Source of the DNA: Deroplatys truncata
Taxonomy: Eukaryota > Arthropoda > Insecta > Mantodea > Mantidae
DNA length: 64,000 nt
Reading direction: 5' to 3'
Assembly (NCBI GenBank): GCA_030765065.1
Contig: CM060990.1
Location: forward strand, 5,698,001 to 5,762,000
Every line of letters starts with the position of its first letter. The stretch's first letter is position 1. The notes under the pieces are model-generated. The model was not told the origin of the DNA. It searched no databases and worked only from the letters and a program-made list of their open reading frames with translations. Made by a program: the position numbers and the translations under genes. This document shows, piece after piece, positions 11,800 to 24,167 of this stretch.

Positions 11800-13080
11800 C
11801 AGTTTTGCGTATATATGGGAAAGGATAGGGAAAACGAGGGTATATGCGGCGGTTCACGGAGGAAAATGCGTTTATATGGGGAAGATAGGGACTACGAGGA
11901 TCGATGCTAGGCTAGATGGAGGTTGAAGGAATGAAGATGTGCTTTATATGAGAGATACGGGGAATACGAGGAGAAGCGTTAGACTAGATAGAGTTTGAGA
12001 TGTGAAATATGCATTTATAGGGGAAAAGATAGGGGAAACGTGAACAGAGGCTAGGATAGACAGATGCTGAAGCAGGGGGAATTTCGGCTTATACGGGAGA
12101 GATGGGGAATGCGAAGAGAGGTACTAGACTATTCAGGGTTTGAAGGGTAGAGTATGGCTGTTTATATAAAGAGACGAGGAAAACGAGGGTATATGCTAGG
12201 TTGAGAGAACCTTCAAGGAGGAAAAAATGCGTTTATATGGGAGAGATAGGGAAAACGAGGAGAGTTCTGAGGTAGAGCAGGGACTGAAGGAGGGAGAGAT
12301 ATGCTTTATACGGCAGAGATAGGGCATACGAGGGGAGGTGCTAGTGTAGACAGAGGTTAAGGAGTACGGTATACGTTTATATGAGGAATATATGGAAAAC
12401 GGGGGCAGATGGTATGATAGACAGAAGCTGGGCCACTTTTGCGTTTATATGGGAAAGAATAGGGAAAACGAGGCTAGATGCGACACTTCAAGGAGGAAAA
12501 TGCGTTTATAGGGGAGAGATAGGGAATACCAAGACTGATGCTAGGCTAGTCAGATGCTAAAGGAGGGAGGAATACGCTTTATACGAGAGAGATAGGGAAT
12601 ACAAGGAAAGATGCTATACTAAACAGGACTTGAAGGGTAGAATATGGCGTTTTATATGAGCGAGATAGCGAACCGAGGAGAGGTATTAGGATAGGAGTTT
12701 TGAATGATAGAGTAGGCGTTTATATGCAAGAGATAGGGAATAGGAGGGTCGATGCTAGGCTAGACAGGGTTGAAGTAGGGAATGCGTCTTATATGAGAGA
12801 GGTAGGGGAATATGAGGAGAAGTGCTAGGCTAGACAGGAAGGTCTGAATAACAGAGTATGCGTTTATATGGAGAGACGAGGAAAACGAAGGTAGGTGCTA
12901 GGTTGAGAGAGTCTTCAAGAAGGAAAATGCATTTATATGAGAGCGGTAGGGCCAACGAGGAGAGGTGCTAGTCTAGACATGGTTTGAGGAGTAGAGTATA
13001 CGTTTATATGGGAGAAATGTGGAAAACGGGAGAGATACAATGATAGACAGGGGTTGAAGGAGGAGGAATGTAGGTTTATA
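11800..13080 (-). repeat. Terminal minisatellite, P1 left arm
   Basis: Inverted counterpart of 28125-29410. Units contain GGGAAAACGAGG, TGCGTTTATATGGGAGAGA and GCTAGGCTAGACAG. Every unit carries a TTTATA (TATAAA on minus). Confidence 0.88.
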
Positions 13081-13306
13081 CGGTAATATAGAGAGTAATT
13101 CGATTATAAAACTTTTCTCATCCAGCGTTACAACACTTTTATATACTTATTTTCTAAACCTTACAAACTTTATATATGTTAAACAGTAGTGCTCGAGACG
13201 GAGAGGGACAAACTGTATATAGGTTTACAGTGAAGTATACGTCCTAACCTATTGCCACCTTGTTTGCTCTGGATCTTCTCATTGTCTATTCATTCCTATC
13301 ATCATT
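13081..13306. other. AT-rich spacer, P1 left arm
   Basis: Pairs with 27906-28124. It holds the family TATATAAAAG motif in inverse and no gene. Confidence 0.6.
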
Positions 13307-13492
13307 TAACGTAACCACGTAACAAGCCGTAACACAACGTAACATAACAGCATGACAAGACGTCATACTAAGTAACATAAGCACGCATCCTCATAACATC
13401 ACATGACATCTCGTAACCAGAAACGTCACACGACGTAACAACACGTACCAACCATGTAACCACGTAACAAAACGTAAGAACAACACGTAACC
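13307..13492 (-). repeat. TTACG-rich minisatellite, P1 left arm
   Basis: CGTAACCACGTAACAAG-like repeats, pairing with 27718-27905. Confidence 0.85.
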
Positions 13493-13949
13493 AACCCATT
13501 GCTAAGGTAATCTAAGCTAATCCATCCTTCATAACTTAGACAATAAGTACGAGAACCTAGCCTAGATTAACCTGACCAATCCCAAACGTTCATCTCATCA
13601 TCTATTCTACTCAGTCATCGACTAACCTAATCTGGCTAACCACAGATAACCTCAACTTTCTTTTGGTGAAAATGCAATGTTTTATTCAGGTTTTATTATT
13701 CGAAAGTTTTAATTGAAAAGTTTACGTCAACATACCTTTATTTTAGTTCGTTGTAGGTGTCTCTCCCCTTTTTATCTAGGCTTGAGACTAGCACTAGGAT
13801 TGCTCCTAATGGCAGGGTTACCACCTTCCCTTCCATCTTCTTCTTTCTTCATGGGTCGTCAGATAGTTGCATATACAGCACACGGATAACCTTCATTTTT
13901 TTAAGATTGTAGACTCACGAGAAAATCTTTATCTTTGACTTACATTCTT

Positions 13950-16900
13950 TTAAGCACTGTTTGTAATGGCGTAATGTGCATACGCATATGTCGTTATGCC
14001 GTCCTCAGCAATAATTCTTTTATCATCAAACGGAGTCAATGCAATTTTATTCACTTGCACTGTGGCAAGAGCATGCTCCCAAGATACGATCAGATTCATG
14101 GGTGTTCTGCTGATTTCTCCGGTTTTATGAGTCTGTATAGCTGTCAAACGAAATGTACTGCTTAATAGCGCTACGTTTTATACCTTTAATCTTTTTTATC
14201 ATTGAGCCTTGAATATCAAAGGCATACATCTTAGGACGTAATCCAACAAAGCGTAGGATGATTTTACCATTAGCCTCATCTTTAAATTTTCCCAACACCT
14301 TCTTGTTTAGAGCTGAATAGCATATATGGTTGACAGGGTAATCAGCTGTATCTAGGAGTTCGAGAAAACGTAGCTTGTTCTGGTACACATCTTCAGTTGT
14401 AACACGATGAATGAACGAATCAGTGTCCATATACATAAGCTTCAGGTTTTCAGCTCCATAATAAGGCAAAAACACGTCGTAATGATAGTTATACATTAAT
14501 GTCTTGGAGATATCCAACACACTCATACCGATGTATATAGGCTTGTTGAACACGATCCGACGAGAGGCCATATGTACAGCAGCTAGATTAGAAGCATATA
14601 TTGTCCTGTCGATAAACGTAGGCTTTACAATTAACTTTTCCAGAGTCTTCTCGTTTGTCACCAACCGTATATCCACACGATTACGAAGGTTCTCCATTGT
14701 TTTTCCAAACATGGCGTTGTTAAACAGTTTGTACAGGTCCTTCTCAAAATCATTTGCAGCTTGTTGTCGTAGTCTGTTATTAAATTCACCATACGGTTTT
14801 AACCACTGTGACTGTCGAAATTGTAGCACACGATGATTTTTTGTTAGTCGCAGGCCATGACTTTGATGCAAGCCATGACTAAGAGCTTGCTTCAAAGTCA
14901 TGTAATGTACTACATACTTTGTTCGTGATCCAAGGTGAGGAATTAGCTTCTTCGTAGTAGAGTCCTTTGGTTTCAGACACTCAGGCAGGAATGGTAGATC
15001 ATTATGCAGATCATGGAGTTCAGCAGGATACTCGATGTCAGCTTCTAATTTGTATCCATGAGGATCATCTTCTTCAAGTCTTTGTAAGTTTATTTCTTCA
15101 GGTGAAATCCACCAAAAGGAAGGGCGTGACACATGGCCCACCCATATTGGTTATTAGCGTCCTCGTATGTGATGAATTGGGTTGGTATCGACGGATCAAA
15201 CTTGTCCATGTAAGTGTTATTAGCATCTGCACACCGATGTGAGACTGACATAAACCTCCTCTTATGCCGGATTCCACCATGAGTAGTTGGTCATAATCTT
15301 GCAACAGTTCCAGTTCGATTCCAGTATACAGTAACATGGCGTCCCATGTAAGTCCTGGAGAGGTAAAATAATTGCGGGATCAACTTTGTGCGTTTTGAGA
15401 GTTTGCTCTCTGAATGTCTCAAAGACATCAGCTAGAAGAAGAACATCAGATATTAAGTAGAGGTCACTGTATTCTCCCAGCTTTCTCACATTGAACAGTC
15501 TCCATACATTTGTAGCATGTTCGTAGTCAGCATCACTAATTTCTTCTTCATTCAGTTTATTGTAGAAGTAGTTCTTAGGAGGCAGGCAGGTCTCGTTCAA
15601 GACTTCCCATGAAGTGACGTAATCATAGGGAAATACACCCTTACGTGTCATCAACTTCATCTTGTATTCTCCGAAGTACTTCAATGTTTCAGGGTACGAT
15701 GTTAGATGTTTTACCAGCCTATCCAAGCTTGTACTCAAGAATCGAAAACTATCTACAAACCGGAGCTTTATATCTCCGACATACTTGGAGAATGATATAT
15801 AGCTTTCTTCAGAGCTAGGAATTACTTCCACCCGCTCACTTGTACATCCCAGCTCCTTAACAATGAAGTGTGAGTCATATCCACTGAGGTTGTGCATGAA
15901 GACAGGGATATATTTAGGTGTTTTGCAGGCTAAATTGCATTCATTATGCAGACTTCCTCGATATTCACCACTGATGTGATCATGGTCGCGTACTTTATAG
16001 TTCTCTTCAGTAAAGGTTTTTCCACACAAGTAGCATACTGTAGAGGCGTTGAAATCCATCTGCTGTTGATCTGTAAGTTTCAGGGGCATGACAGATTTGT
16101 ATATATTATTAATCTCCTTTGCCAGGAATGACAGGTATTCCATAAACTTCTGAGCAGCATCAACACCACGATATACATAGGGATGCTTAGGAAGGCCAGT
16201 TTCCAGATGTTCAACGTTGGTTGATGGTTTAACGTAAATACAGAAGCTCATTGCTGTGAGCTCTTGATAAGGGGTTGTATAGGAAGTTTCAGAACTGGGT
16301 ATGCATGTATGACATGGAGCGAGAATGCTTTCAAACTCTGCGTAGATGACGTAAGGTAGTTTCAACATCCTTTCAAAAATTTTAAACTGTACAATTGATT
16401 TCTCCTTTGTAGGCATAACTACCCTTGCAACACCATGCTGATTACAGATCGATGCATGTTGCAGTTTTTCCAGTCCACTTCGTCCATATCGATTGTCAAA
16501 ATGTGTAAAGCACCGCTTAGAGGTATATATTACTCCATCATGCTTAGTTTTCTGACGTCGAACGAGCTTCTCAAAATTCTTGATATATACATAGTGATGT
16601 TTTCCACTACTGTCACTCAATAGTAGGAGGTCACGGTGGTCAGGTAGTTCAGTGTCAGCAACCTTTATCGGATACACTTAATGCTTCTCATCCAGGCCGA
16701 AAACGTTGATAGACATCCTATTAAGCTTCTCAAATTTAGGTATTTGAGAAAATGGAGTAGGATAGGAAATGCAGCTGAAGTCGTATTTATCTTGGAGTTG
16801 TTCGTATTTGCTCATCCGTTGTGCATCCTTCTCGATGAATTTAGCTAATATAGAGTACATGAAACATAGCTCATCAGTTAAATTCTGGATGTTAATGCAG

Positions 16901-17604
16901 GCTTTTCTTGCTTCAACAGATGGCGGTAGTGGTATGAAGCTACTTCCACGTAACGGATTGTGCTTGTTAATACGAAGTCGAATTCCTTCTACAGCAAGCA
17001 GAGTCCAGTTGCTACCCTTAAGTTGTGATTCCTCCATTTCAGTAACCAACTTCTTCATTTTCGTTTCCAGCATAGAGTCCAGATCCGTTTCTAAGAAAGC
17101 AGCTTGATTCCGTGTTTTAAATGTTTTGTCACAGGTTTCTCCGACACTGTTAACAAATCTACACTCAGCTAACAGATTAATTTTCACACTTTTGTGAATA
17201 CCAAGCTCTTTATGTACAGCCTGGATTATCTGCTGTTTCGCCTCATGCAGGTACATATTCAGGTCCTTAGTCGATTCACATCGTATAAAATATGATTTCA
17301 AGCGTCCATTGAATGAAGTTTCATATTCTTTCATGTCACAGACATCCATGATAGAAAATATCTCTTGCTTAGTCGGTTCTAATCTACGTTTCTTCTCAGG
17401 TCTGTTTATTTCACACGCATCTTCGTGTCGGCGACCCTTATAACTGTCTTTGAAGGCTACGTTACAATATTTACACTTGAGGAGCTTTTTACAACGTAGC
17501 TCATGTCGTCTTTTATCATATCCACGGAGGAACTTCTTACAGCATTTACCACAAGAATCTCCTGAGGCACTAGGAATTTTATCCTTATATGAGGACTTAT
17601 TCAT
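13950..17604 (-). pseudogene. P1 left-arm DNA polymerase B (protein-primed, Polinton-type), nearly full length but broken
   Basis: ATG at 17602-17604, natural stop at 13950-13952, about 1,218 codons if breaks are ignored, normal for this family. N-terminal C2HC fingers (C-G-K-C...H-x3-C, then C-K-Y-C...H-x3-C) fill residues about 18-65. Then come the KVN/AECRFVN region (about 140-160), C-K-R-C finger, Exo I as AEFESI (about 420; the Asp is Glu), endonuclease-VII-like C..C...RDHDH...YRG..HNECNL (about 515-560), Exo II HNLSGYDSHF (about 575), Exo III EYSDLYLISDVLLLADVFE (about 715), motif A NNQYG (about 818), motif B NNAMFGKTMEN (about 960), motif C YMDTDSF (about 1,053) and thumb GLRPKMYAF. 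Breaks: stop at about 16678 (Glu codon in the right arm), frame shifts near 15370 and 15250, and a 10-nt deletion at about 15104 shared with the right arm. Promoter repeats lie upstream. Not functional as it stands. Confidence 0.9.
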
Positions 17605-17735
17605 TTTTCTTCTTGATATAATAAGGTATTAACCTTTCTTCAAGGAAACGTACGCCTCTTTACCTTGATAACACTTTAGAAGGTTGATTATTTTCTGAGA
17701 GAACAGCGATGTTAACACCTCAGAGATGATCAACA

Positions 17736-17771
17736 GAATGAATTTCAATGCTAGAGGTCGCTCTAGTTATA
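17736..17771 (-). promoter_or_regulatory. Decayed gene-proximal core promoter, P1 left arm
   Basis: Counterpart of 24350-24385. The initiator TCATTC (17736-17741 on minus) is kept, but the TATA box reads TATAACTA instead of TATAAATA. Confidence 0.45.
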
Positions 17772-17917
17772 GAGGAAGTACGAACCTTTTTGGATCGATT
17801 ATATAACGTATTAACCCTTCTTCAAGGAAATGTTAGCCTCTTTACCTTGATACCACTTTAGAAGGTCGCTTATTTTCTAGGAGAACAACGATTTGGTAAC
17901 CTCGGAGATGATTAACA

Positions 17918-17953
17918 GAATGAAGTTCAATACTCAAGTTCGCTCTATTTATA
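17918..17953 (-). promoter_or_regulatory. Distal core promoter, P1 left arm (TATA + initiator)
   Basis: TATAAATA at 17946-17953 and TCATTC at 17918-17923, both on minus, with 32 bases from the first T of TATA to the initiator A. This is the arthropod TATA/Inr spacing and fits TCAKTY. Confidence 0.55.
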
Positions 17954-18249
17954 GAGGAAGCACGAATCTTTTCTGATCAATTATACTGAATATTAATACT
18001 AAAAACGGTGATGAAGCGTGTAAGCTCTTATATTTCAATTCGTGTTACACTGATGTTCGACCGTCTCCGTATAGCTTCGTATGCTTAGAGAAAGGGTAAT
18101 GTATTACGAGGATGATGTATTGTTCGGCTATAATCGTACAGATTCGGAGAGCTTGACTCGTGAAGGTGATGAACGATCCGTTGACCGAGCAAGAGGCAAG
18201 CATTCCCTTTGCGCAACGAAACCTAGAAGCACAAAGATGCAAATGAAAG

Positions 18250-19590
18250 GAAATCGAGATAGCATACACCTCTCAGGCATTCGCCTGCAGACCAGGGAAA
18301 ACCACGAAAAATATGTCAGAGTGAGCGTCCAAAGGGACTCGAACCAGGGACTCTAGAACTACACGTGAAATATATAAATGAAAAAGATTTAAGGGAAAGG
18401 AAAACGGAATCGACGAGAAACCACCCAGACATTCGCCTGCAGACCAAGACAAACCATAACAAATCTGGTGTCAGAGCGAACAACCAACGGGAATTTAACT
18501 CCTGAACCCTAAAAGCACACGTAAAATAAGCAAATTATATACAATGAAAGGAAATCGCGATAGATGGGAAACCGCCCAGACGTTCACCCGCAGACCAGGG
18601 AAAATCGTGAAAAATCTGATGTCAGAGTGAACAACCAACGGAAATTGAACAAAGGACCCTAGAAGCACATGTTAAAGATGAAAATCAAATAAAATGAAAT
18701 AAAATCGTGATAGATAAGAAACCACCCAGACATTCTCCTACAGACCAGGGAAAATCACGAAAAATATGGCAGAGTGAACAACCAACGGCAATCGAACGAG
18801 GGAAACCATCAGATTACACACGTGAAAGATGTAAATCAAATAAAATGAAAGAAAATCGTGATAGATGGGAAACCACTCAGGCATTCGCCTGCAGACCAGG
18901 GAAAACCATGAAAAATCCCAGGATAGAGTGAGCGACCGACAGGGAAATCAAACAAAGGACTCTAGAAGCACAAAGATGCAAATGAAAGAAAATTGTGATA
19001 GATGGGAAACCACTCAGGCATTCGCCTGCAGACCAGGGAAAACCATGAAAAATATGTCAGAGTGAGCGACCGACGGGGAAATCAAACAAAGGACCCTAGA
19101 AGCACATGCGAAAGATGTAAATCAAATAAAATGAAAGAAAATAGAAATCGATGAGAAACCACTCAGGCATTCGCCCGCAGACCAGGGAAATCGAGAAAAA
19201 TCTAATGTCAGAGTGAACATCCAACGGCAATCGAACCAGGGAGATCTTCAGATTGTACAGTGAAAGATGTAAATTATATAGAATGAAAGGAAATCGCGAT
19301 AGATGAAAACCCACTCAGGCATTCTCCTGCAGACCAGGGAAAACACTGAAAAATCTGATGTCAGAGTGAACATCCGATGGTAATCGAACCAGGGAGACCA
19401 TCGGATTATAACGTGAAAGATGTAAATGAAAGGGAAATAAAATCGTGATTGATGAGAAACCACCCAGACATTCGCCTACAGACCAGCGAAAACTGCGAGA
19501 AACTAAGGTCAGAGTGACCGTCCCTACGGAAATCGACCCCCACGACCTCGAATGCAAATTACAGACGTTATCGACTGAACCAGACCGTAA
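18250..19590 (-). repeat. SINE-derived tandem array, P1 left arm
   Basis: About nine units of 140-150 bp carrying CATTCGCCTGCAGACCAGGG, GAAAACC, CAGAGTGA and a B-box-like GGnAATCGAACCAGGGA. It pairs with 22535-23880, and a tRNA-like head lies at its centre-proximal end (about 19530-19585). The region 18045-18356 appears identical to 23765-24076 in the other arm. Confidence 0.8.
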
Positions 19591-20739
19591 AAACAGGCTT
19601 ATACCATACAACCCATAATAGGATACCGTGCCAGATGACGTCATACCTGTAGACAGACTGTCGGGGTTCAGTCGACATGCTGAAATGCGCTTGAGCGTTC
19701 TTCAGTTAATGTTTCATTCGGTACCTAGCATACCAACACTGCAATCCATTTCACAGCAAAGTTAATTTTTATTTCAATACTTTCTCTCCTTATTTAATTA
19801 AATTCATGTATATACCCTATTATTTCATGTTTTCAGTGCTTTCTTTACATCTCACCCTCATTCACCCTAAAGAATCAGTATACAATATGACATTTTTATA
19901 CGCTTAATGTCCATTTATCTTAGAAAACCACGCTTAAAATACTATCTTTACATCTCACCCTCATTCACCCTAAGGAATCAATACACAATGACATTTTTAT
20001 ACGCTTAATGTCCATTTATCACAGAATACCACGCTTAATTCGTAGTTATCACAGAAAACCGCTACATTTACTATACTCACGAGCAAACTAATTTTTCCCA
20101 GAGTTACACGGATTTTAAACTCGTAGGAGCGTATTAGAAAATTTATCATATTTTATCATTTCAAAGCGGGTAAACATTTTTAAAGTCATCGATTACATTT
20201 AGCGTAAAGATTATCATATATCATTTTTAAAACCGTCTTGTTAAATATAATGTATTGCAATCCATTTTTAAAATCAAATCATACATGCGTTAATGCATAT
20301 AATGGATGTCTTCATATACCCAATATGGCTGCCATGCACGTTAAACCTTTCAATATGGACGCGTCCGGCCATCTTCGTCATTGAGCGTGCTTCCGACTCT
20401 CTTCTTCTAATTACTCTTGCAGTAGAGATGGCGCGTCAGTCGGCCTGAGAGCCTCGTTCAGGGAGGTCGTGTAGTTCTCACATTCATTTTAATACGCGTC
20501 GTCGTATCGCGTGTTCGTTACGTATTTTTTTTACCTTTCTTAGTCATGCATTCATCCAAGAGATGTATTTTCGTCAGGACGACAGTAGTCAAATATGCAT
20601 TACAAAATAAACGTTTATTCGACGTCTTTATCTTAATTACTTTTTGATGTTATTCGAAGATGAATTTATACTCATGTCACGCGATTCAGCCCAAGACCAC
20701 CAGGTCAAATTGGAACAGCAGACAACGACGCATCACGTT
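19591..20739. other. Inner region, P1 left arm, with direct repeats
   Basis: No gene. Two 117-bp direct repeats at about 19850-20040 contain GACATTTTTATACGCTTAATG, TCCATTTATC and ACCACGCTTAA. Compared with the right arm about 53 bp is missing near 20400-20420. Confidence 0.65.
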
Positions 20740-20881
20740 CCAAGGATATAATCACCCTTTACCGCAAATCGCTATCTCTTTCCATTCAGGAGATATAAGC
20801 ATTTAACGGTAATAATACATTTGTTTTGCTATGCACCGCCAATTAAAGTGGTCTGTAATCGAATTAATTACCCCACAGTAG
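20740..20881 (+). repeat. Conserved inner block, P1 left copy
   Basis: Same block as 5649-5766, extended by GAATTAATTACCCCACAGTAG up to the arm/spacer border. Inverted partner at 21187-21327. Confidence 0.85.
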
Positions 20882-21186
20882 ACATATGCCGATTCAGAGC
20901 CAAAGGCAGATCGGTTAAGCCAGCGTTGGAGTAGAGCAGAGAGGAGGGGGATCGTGGTCCAGTAGGTTTTAAGGGTGAAACCACAAAGGTTAAGTGTTTT
21001 CACGCCTTTCCTTTTCTGTGCTATTCTTTCACCGCAAATCAGAGACGCAGGACAATGCATTATTGTTCTCATCATAAATGGCGGTGTCGGAATAGCACGA
21101 AGCGGGGGTGGGAGTCGACTGCATAGAAGAAAGGAAATTATCAGTTGTCGGCATCGGCTTAGAAGCTCCGTATCGGCATGATATGA
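20882..21186. other. P1 central spacer with hairpin
   Basis: Unpaired 305-bp centre. It holds an inverted pair GTGCTATTC (21018-21026) and GAATAGCAC (21090-21098) enclosing GGACAATGCATTATTGTTC and GGCGGTG. P2 has the same arrangement at its centre. No credible coding sequence. Confidence 0.7.
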
Positions 21187-21327
21187 CTACTGTGGGGTAA
21201 TCAATTCGATTACGGACCACTTTAATTGGCGGTGCATAGCAAAAGAATGTATTATTACCGTTAAATGCTTATATCTCCTGAATGGAAAGAGATAGCGATA
21301 TGCGGTAAAGGGTGATTATATCCTTGG
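21187..21327 (-). repeat. Conserved inner block, P1 right copy
   Basis: Reverse complement of 20740-20881 with few differences (for example TGCATAGCAAAAGAATG against CATTTGTTTTGCTATGCA). Confidence 0.85.
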
Positions 21328-22534
21328 AACGTGATGCGTCGTTGTCTGCTGTTTCAAGTTGACCTGGTGGTCTTGGGCTGAATCGCGTGACGTGAGTATA
21401 AATTCATCTTCGAATAACATCAAAAAGTAATTAAGATAAAGACGTCGAATAAACGTTTATTTTGTAATGCATATTTGACTACTGTCGTCCTGACAAAATT
21501 ACATCTCTTGGATGAATGCATGACTAAGAAAGGTAAAAAAAATACGTAACGAACACGCGATACGACGACGCGTATTAAAATGAATGTGAGAACTATACGA
21601 CCTCCCTGAACGAGGCTCTCAGGCCGACTGACGTGCCATCTCTACTACAAGCGTAATTAGAACTGGTTTCTCCCTCTCCACCCTCGTAGCATGCATCATG
21701 CGCTCCACTAGCGGAGAGAGTCGGAAGCACATTCAATGACAAAGATGCCCGGACGCGGCCATATTGAAGGGTTTAACGTGCATGGCAGCCATATTGGGTA
21801 TATGAAGACATCCATTATATGCATTAAACGCATGTATGATTTGATTTTAAAACTGGATTGCGATACATTATATTTAACAAGACGGTTTTAAAAATTATCT
21901 ATGATAATGTTTACGCTAAATGTAATCGATGACTTTAAAAATGTTTACCCGCTTTGAACTAATAAAATATGATAAATTTTCTAATACGATCCTACGAGTT
22001 TAAAATCCGTGTAACTCTGGGAAAAAATTAGTTTGCTCGTAATTATAGTAAATGTAGCGGTTTTCTGTGATAACTGCGAATTAAGCGTGGTATTCTGTGA
22101 TAAATGGACATTAAGCGTATAAAAATGTCATTGTGTATTGATTCCTTAGGGTGAATGAGGGTGAGATGTAAAGAAAGTATTTTAAGCGTGGTTTTCTATT
22201 ATAAATGGACATTAAGCGTATAAAAATGTCATATTGTATACTGATTCTTTAGGGTGAATGAGGGTGAGATGTAAAGAAAGTACTGAAAGCATGAAATAAT
22301 AGGGTATATACATGAATTTAATTAAATAAGGAGAGAAAGTATTGAAATAAAAATTAACTTTGCTGTGAAATGGATTGCGGTGTTGGTATGCTAGGTATTG
22401 AATGAAACATTAACTGAAGAACGCTCAAGTGCGTTTCAGCATGTCGACTGAACCCCCGACAGTCTGTCTACAGGTATGACGTCATCTGGCACGGTATCCT
22501 ATTATGGGTTGTATGGTATAAACCTGTTTTTACG
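21328..22534. other. Inner region, P1 right arm
   Basis: No gene. It pairs with 19591-20739, including the direct repeats (about 22073-22270). It carries about 53 bp near 21680-21720 that the left arm lacks. Confidence 0.65.
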
Positions 22535-23880
22535 GTCTGGTTCAGTCGATAACGTCTGTAATTTGCATTCGAGGTCGTGGGGGTCGATTTCCGTAGGGAC
22601 GGTCACTCTGACCTTAGTTTCTCGCAGTTTTCGCTGGTCTGTAGGCGAATGTCTGGGTGGTTTCTCATCTATCACGATTTTATTTCCCTTTCATTTATAC
22701 CTTTCACGTTATAATTCGATGGTCTCCCTGGTTCGATTACCATCGGCTGCTCACTCTGACCTCAGATTTTTCACGGTTTTCCCTGGTCTGCAGGCGAATG
22801 CCTGAGTGTGTTTTCATCTATCGCGATTTCCTTTCATTCTATATAATTTACATCTTTCACTGTACAATCTGAAGATCTCCCTGGTTCGATTGCCGTTGGA
22901 TGTTCACTGTGACATTAGATTTTTCTTGATTTCCCCTAGTCTGCGGACGAATTCCTGAGTGGTTTCTCATCGATTTCTATTTTCTTTCATTTTATTTGAT
23001 TTACATCTTTCGCATGTGCTTCTAGGGTCCTTTGTTTGATTTCCCCGTCGGTCGCTCACTCTGACATATTTTTCATGGTATTCCCAGGTCTGCAGGCGAA
23101 TGCCTGAGTGGTTTCCCATCTATCACGATTTTCTTTCATTTGCATCTTTGTGCTTCTAGAGTCCTTTGTTTGATTTCCCTGTCGGTCGCTCACTCTATCC
23201 TGGGATTTTTCATGGTTTTCCCTGGTCTGCAGGCGAATGATTGAGTGGTTTCCCATCTATCACGATTTTCTTTCATTTTATTTGATTTACATCTTTCACG
23301 TGTGTAATCTGATGGTTTCCCTCGTTCGATTGCCGTTGGTTGTTCACTCTGCCATATTTTTCGTGATTTTCCCTGGTCTGTAGGAGAATGTCTGGGTGGT
23401 TTCTTATCTATCACGATTTTATTTCATTTTATTTGATTTTCATCTTTAACATGTGCTTCTAGGGTCCTTTGTTCAATTTCCGTTGGTTGTTCACTCTGAC
23501 ATCAGATTTTTCACGATTTTCCCTGGTCTGCGGGTGAACGTCTGGGCGGTTTCCCATCTATCGCGATTTCCTTTCATTGTATATAATTTGCTTATTTTAC
23601 GTGTGCTTTTAGGGTTCAGGAGTTAAATTCCCGTTGGTTGTTCGCTCTGACACCAGATTTGTTATGGTTTGTCTTGGTCTGCAGGCGAATGTCTGGGTGG
23701 TTTCTCGTCGATTCCGTTTTCCTTTCCCTTAAATCTTTTTCATTTATATATTTCACGTGTAGTTCTAGAGTCCCTGGTTCGAGTCCCTTTGGACGCTCAC
23801 TCTGACATATTTTTCGTGGTTTTCCCTGGTCTGCAGGCGAATGCCTGAGAGGTGTATGCTATCTCGATTTCCTTTCATTT
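22535..23880 (+). repeat. SINE head plus SINE-derived tandem array, P1 right arm
   Basis: The head has an A-box-like TGGTTCAGTCGA (22538-22549) and a B-box-like GGTCGATTTCC (22582-22592), 44 bases apart, as in tRNA-derived Pol III promoters. It is followed by about nine units with TTCTAGGGTCC, TGGTTCGATT, CGCTCACTCTGAC, GTTTTCCCTGGTCTGCAGG and CGAATGCCTGAGTGG. These units match the body of the stand-alone SINE at 40460-40670, so the array arose by tandem duplication of a SINE captured in the element. No intact tRNA cloverleaf was found. Confidence 0.8.
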
Positions 23881-24167
23881 GCATCTTTGTGCTTCTAGGT
23901 TTCGTTGCGCAAAGGGAATGCTTGCCTCTTGCTCGGTCAACGGATCGTTCATCACCTTCACGAGTCAAGCTCTCCGAATCTGTACGATTATAGCCGAACA
24001 ATACATCATCCTCGTAATACATTACCCTTTCTCTAAGCATACGAAGCTATACGGAGACGGTCGAACATCAGTGTAACACGAATTGAAATATAAGAGCTTA
24101 CACGCTTCATCACCGTTTTTAGTATTAATATTCAGTATAATTGATCAGAAAAGATTCGTGCTTCCTC

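Noticed and set aside
22535..22600. Functional tRNA gene
   Set aside because: A and B boxes are present but I could not fold a complete cloverleaf; it heads a SINE array.
22476..22872. Frames through the SINE arrays (also 18707-19644, 23056-23414, 50151-51607 and 54539-55498)
   Set aside because: Repeated Phe/Arg-rich or Asn/Arg-rich peptides reflect the SINE unit; copies differ by frame shifts with no sign of coding constraint.
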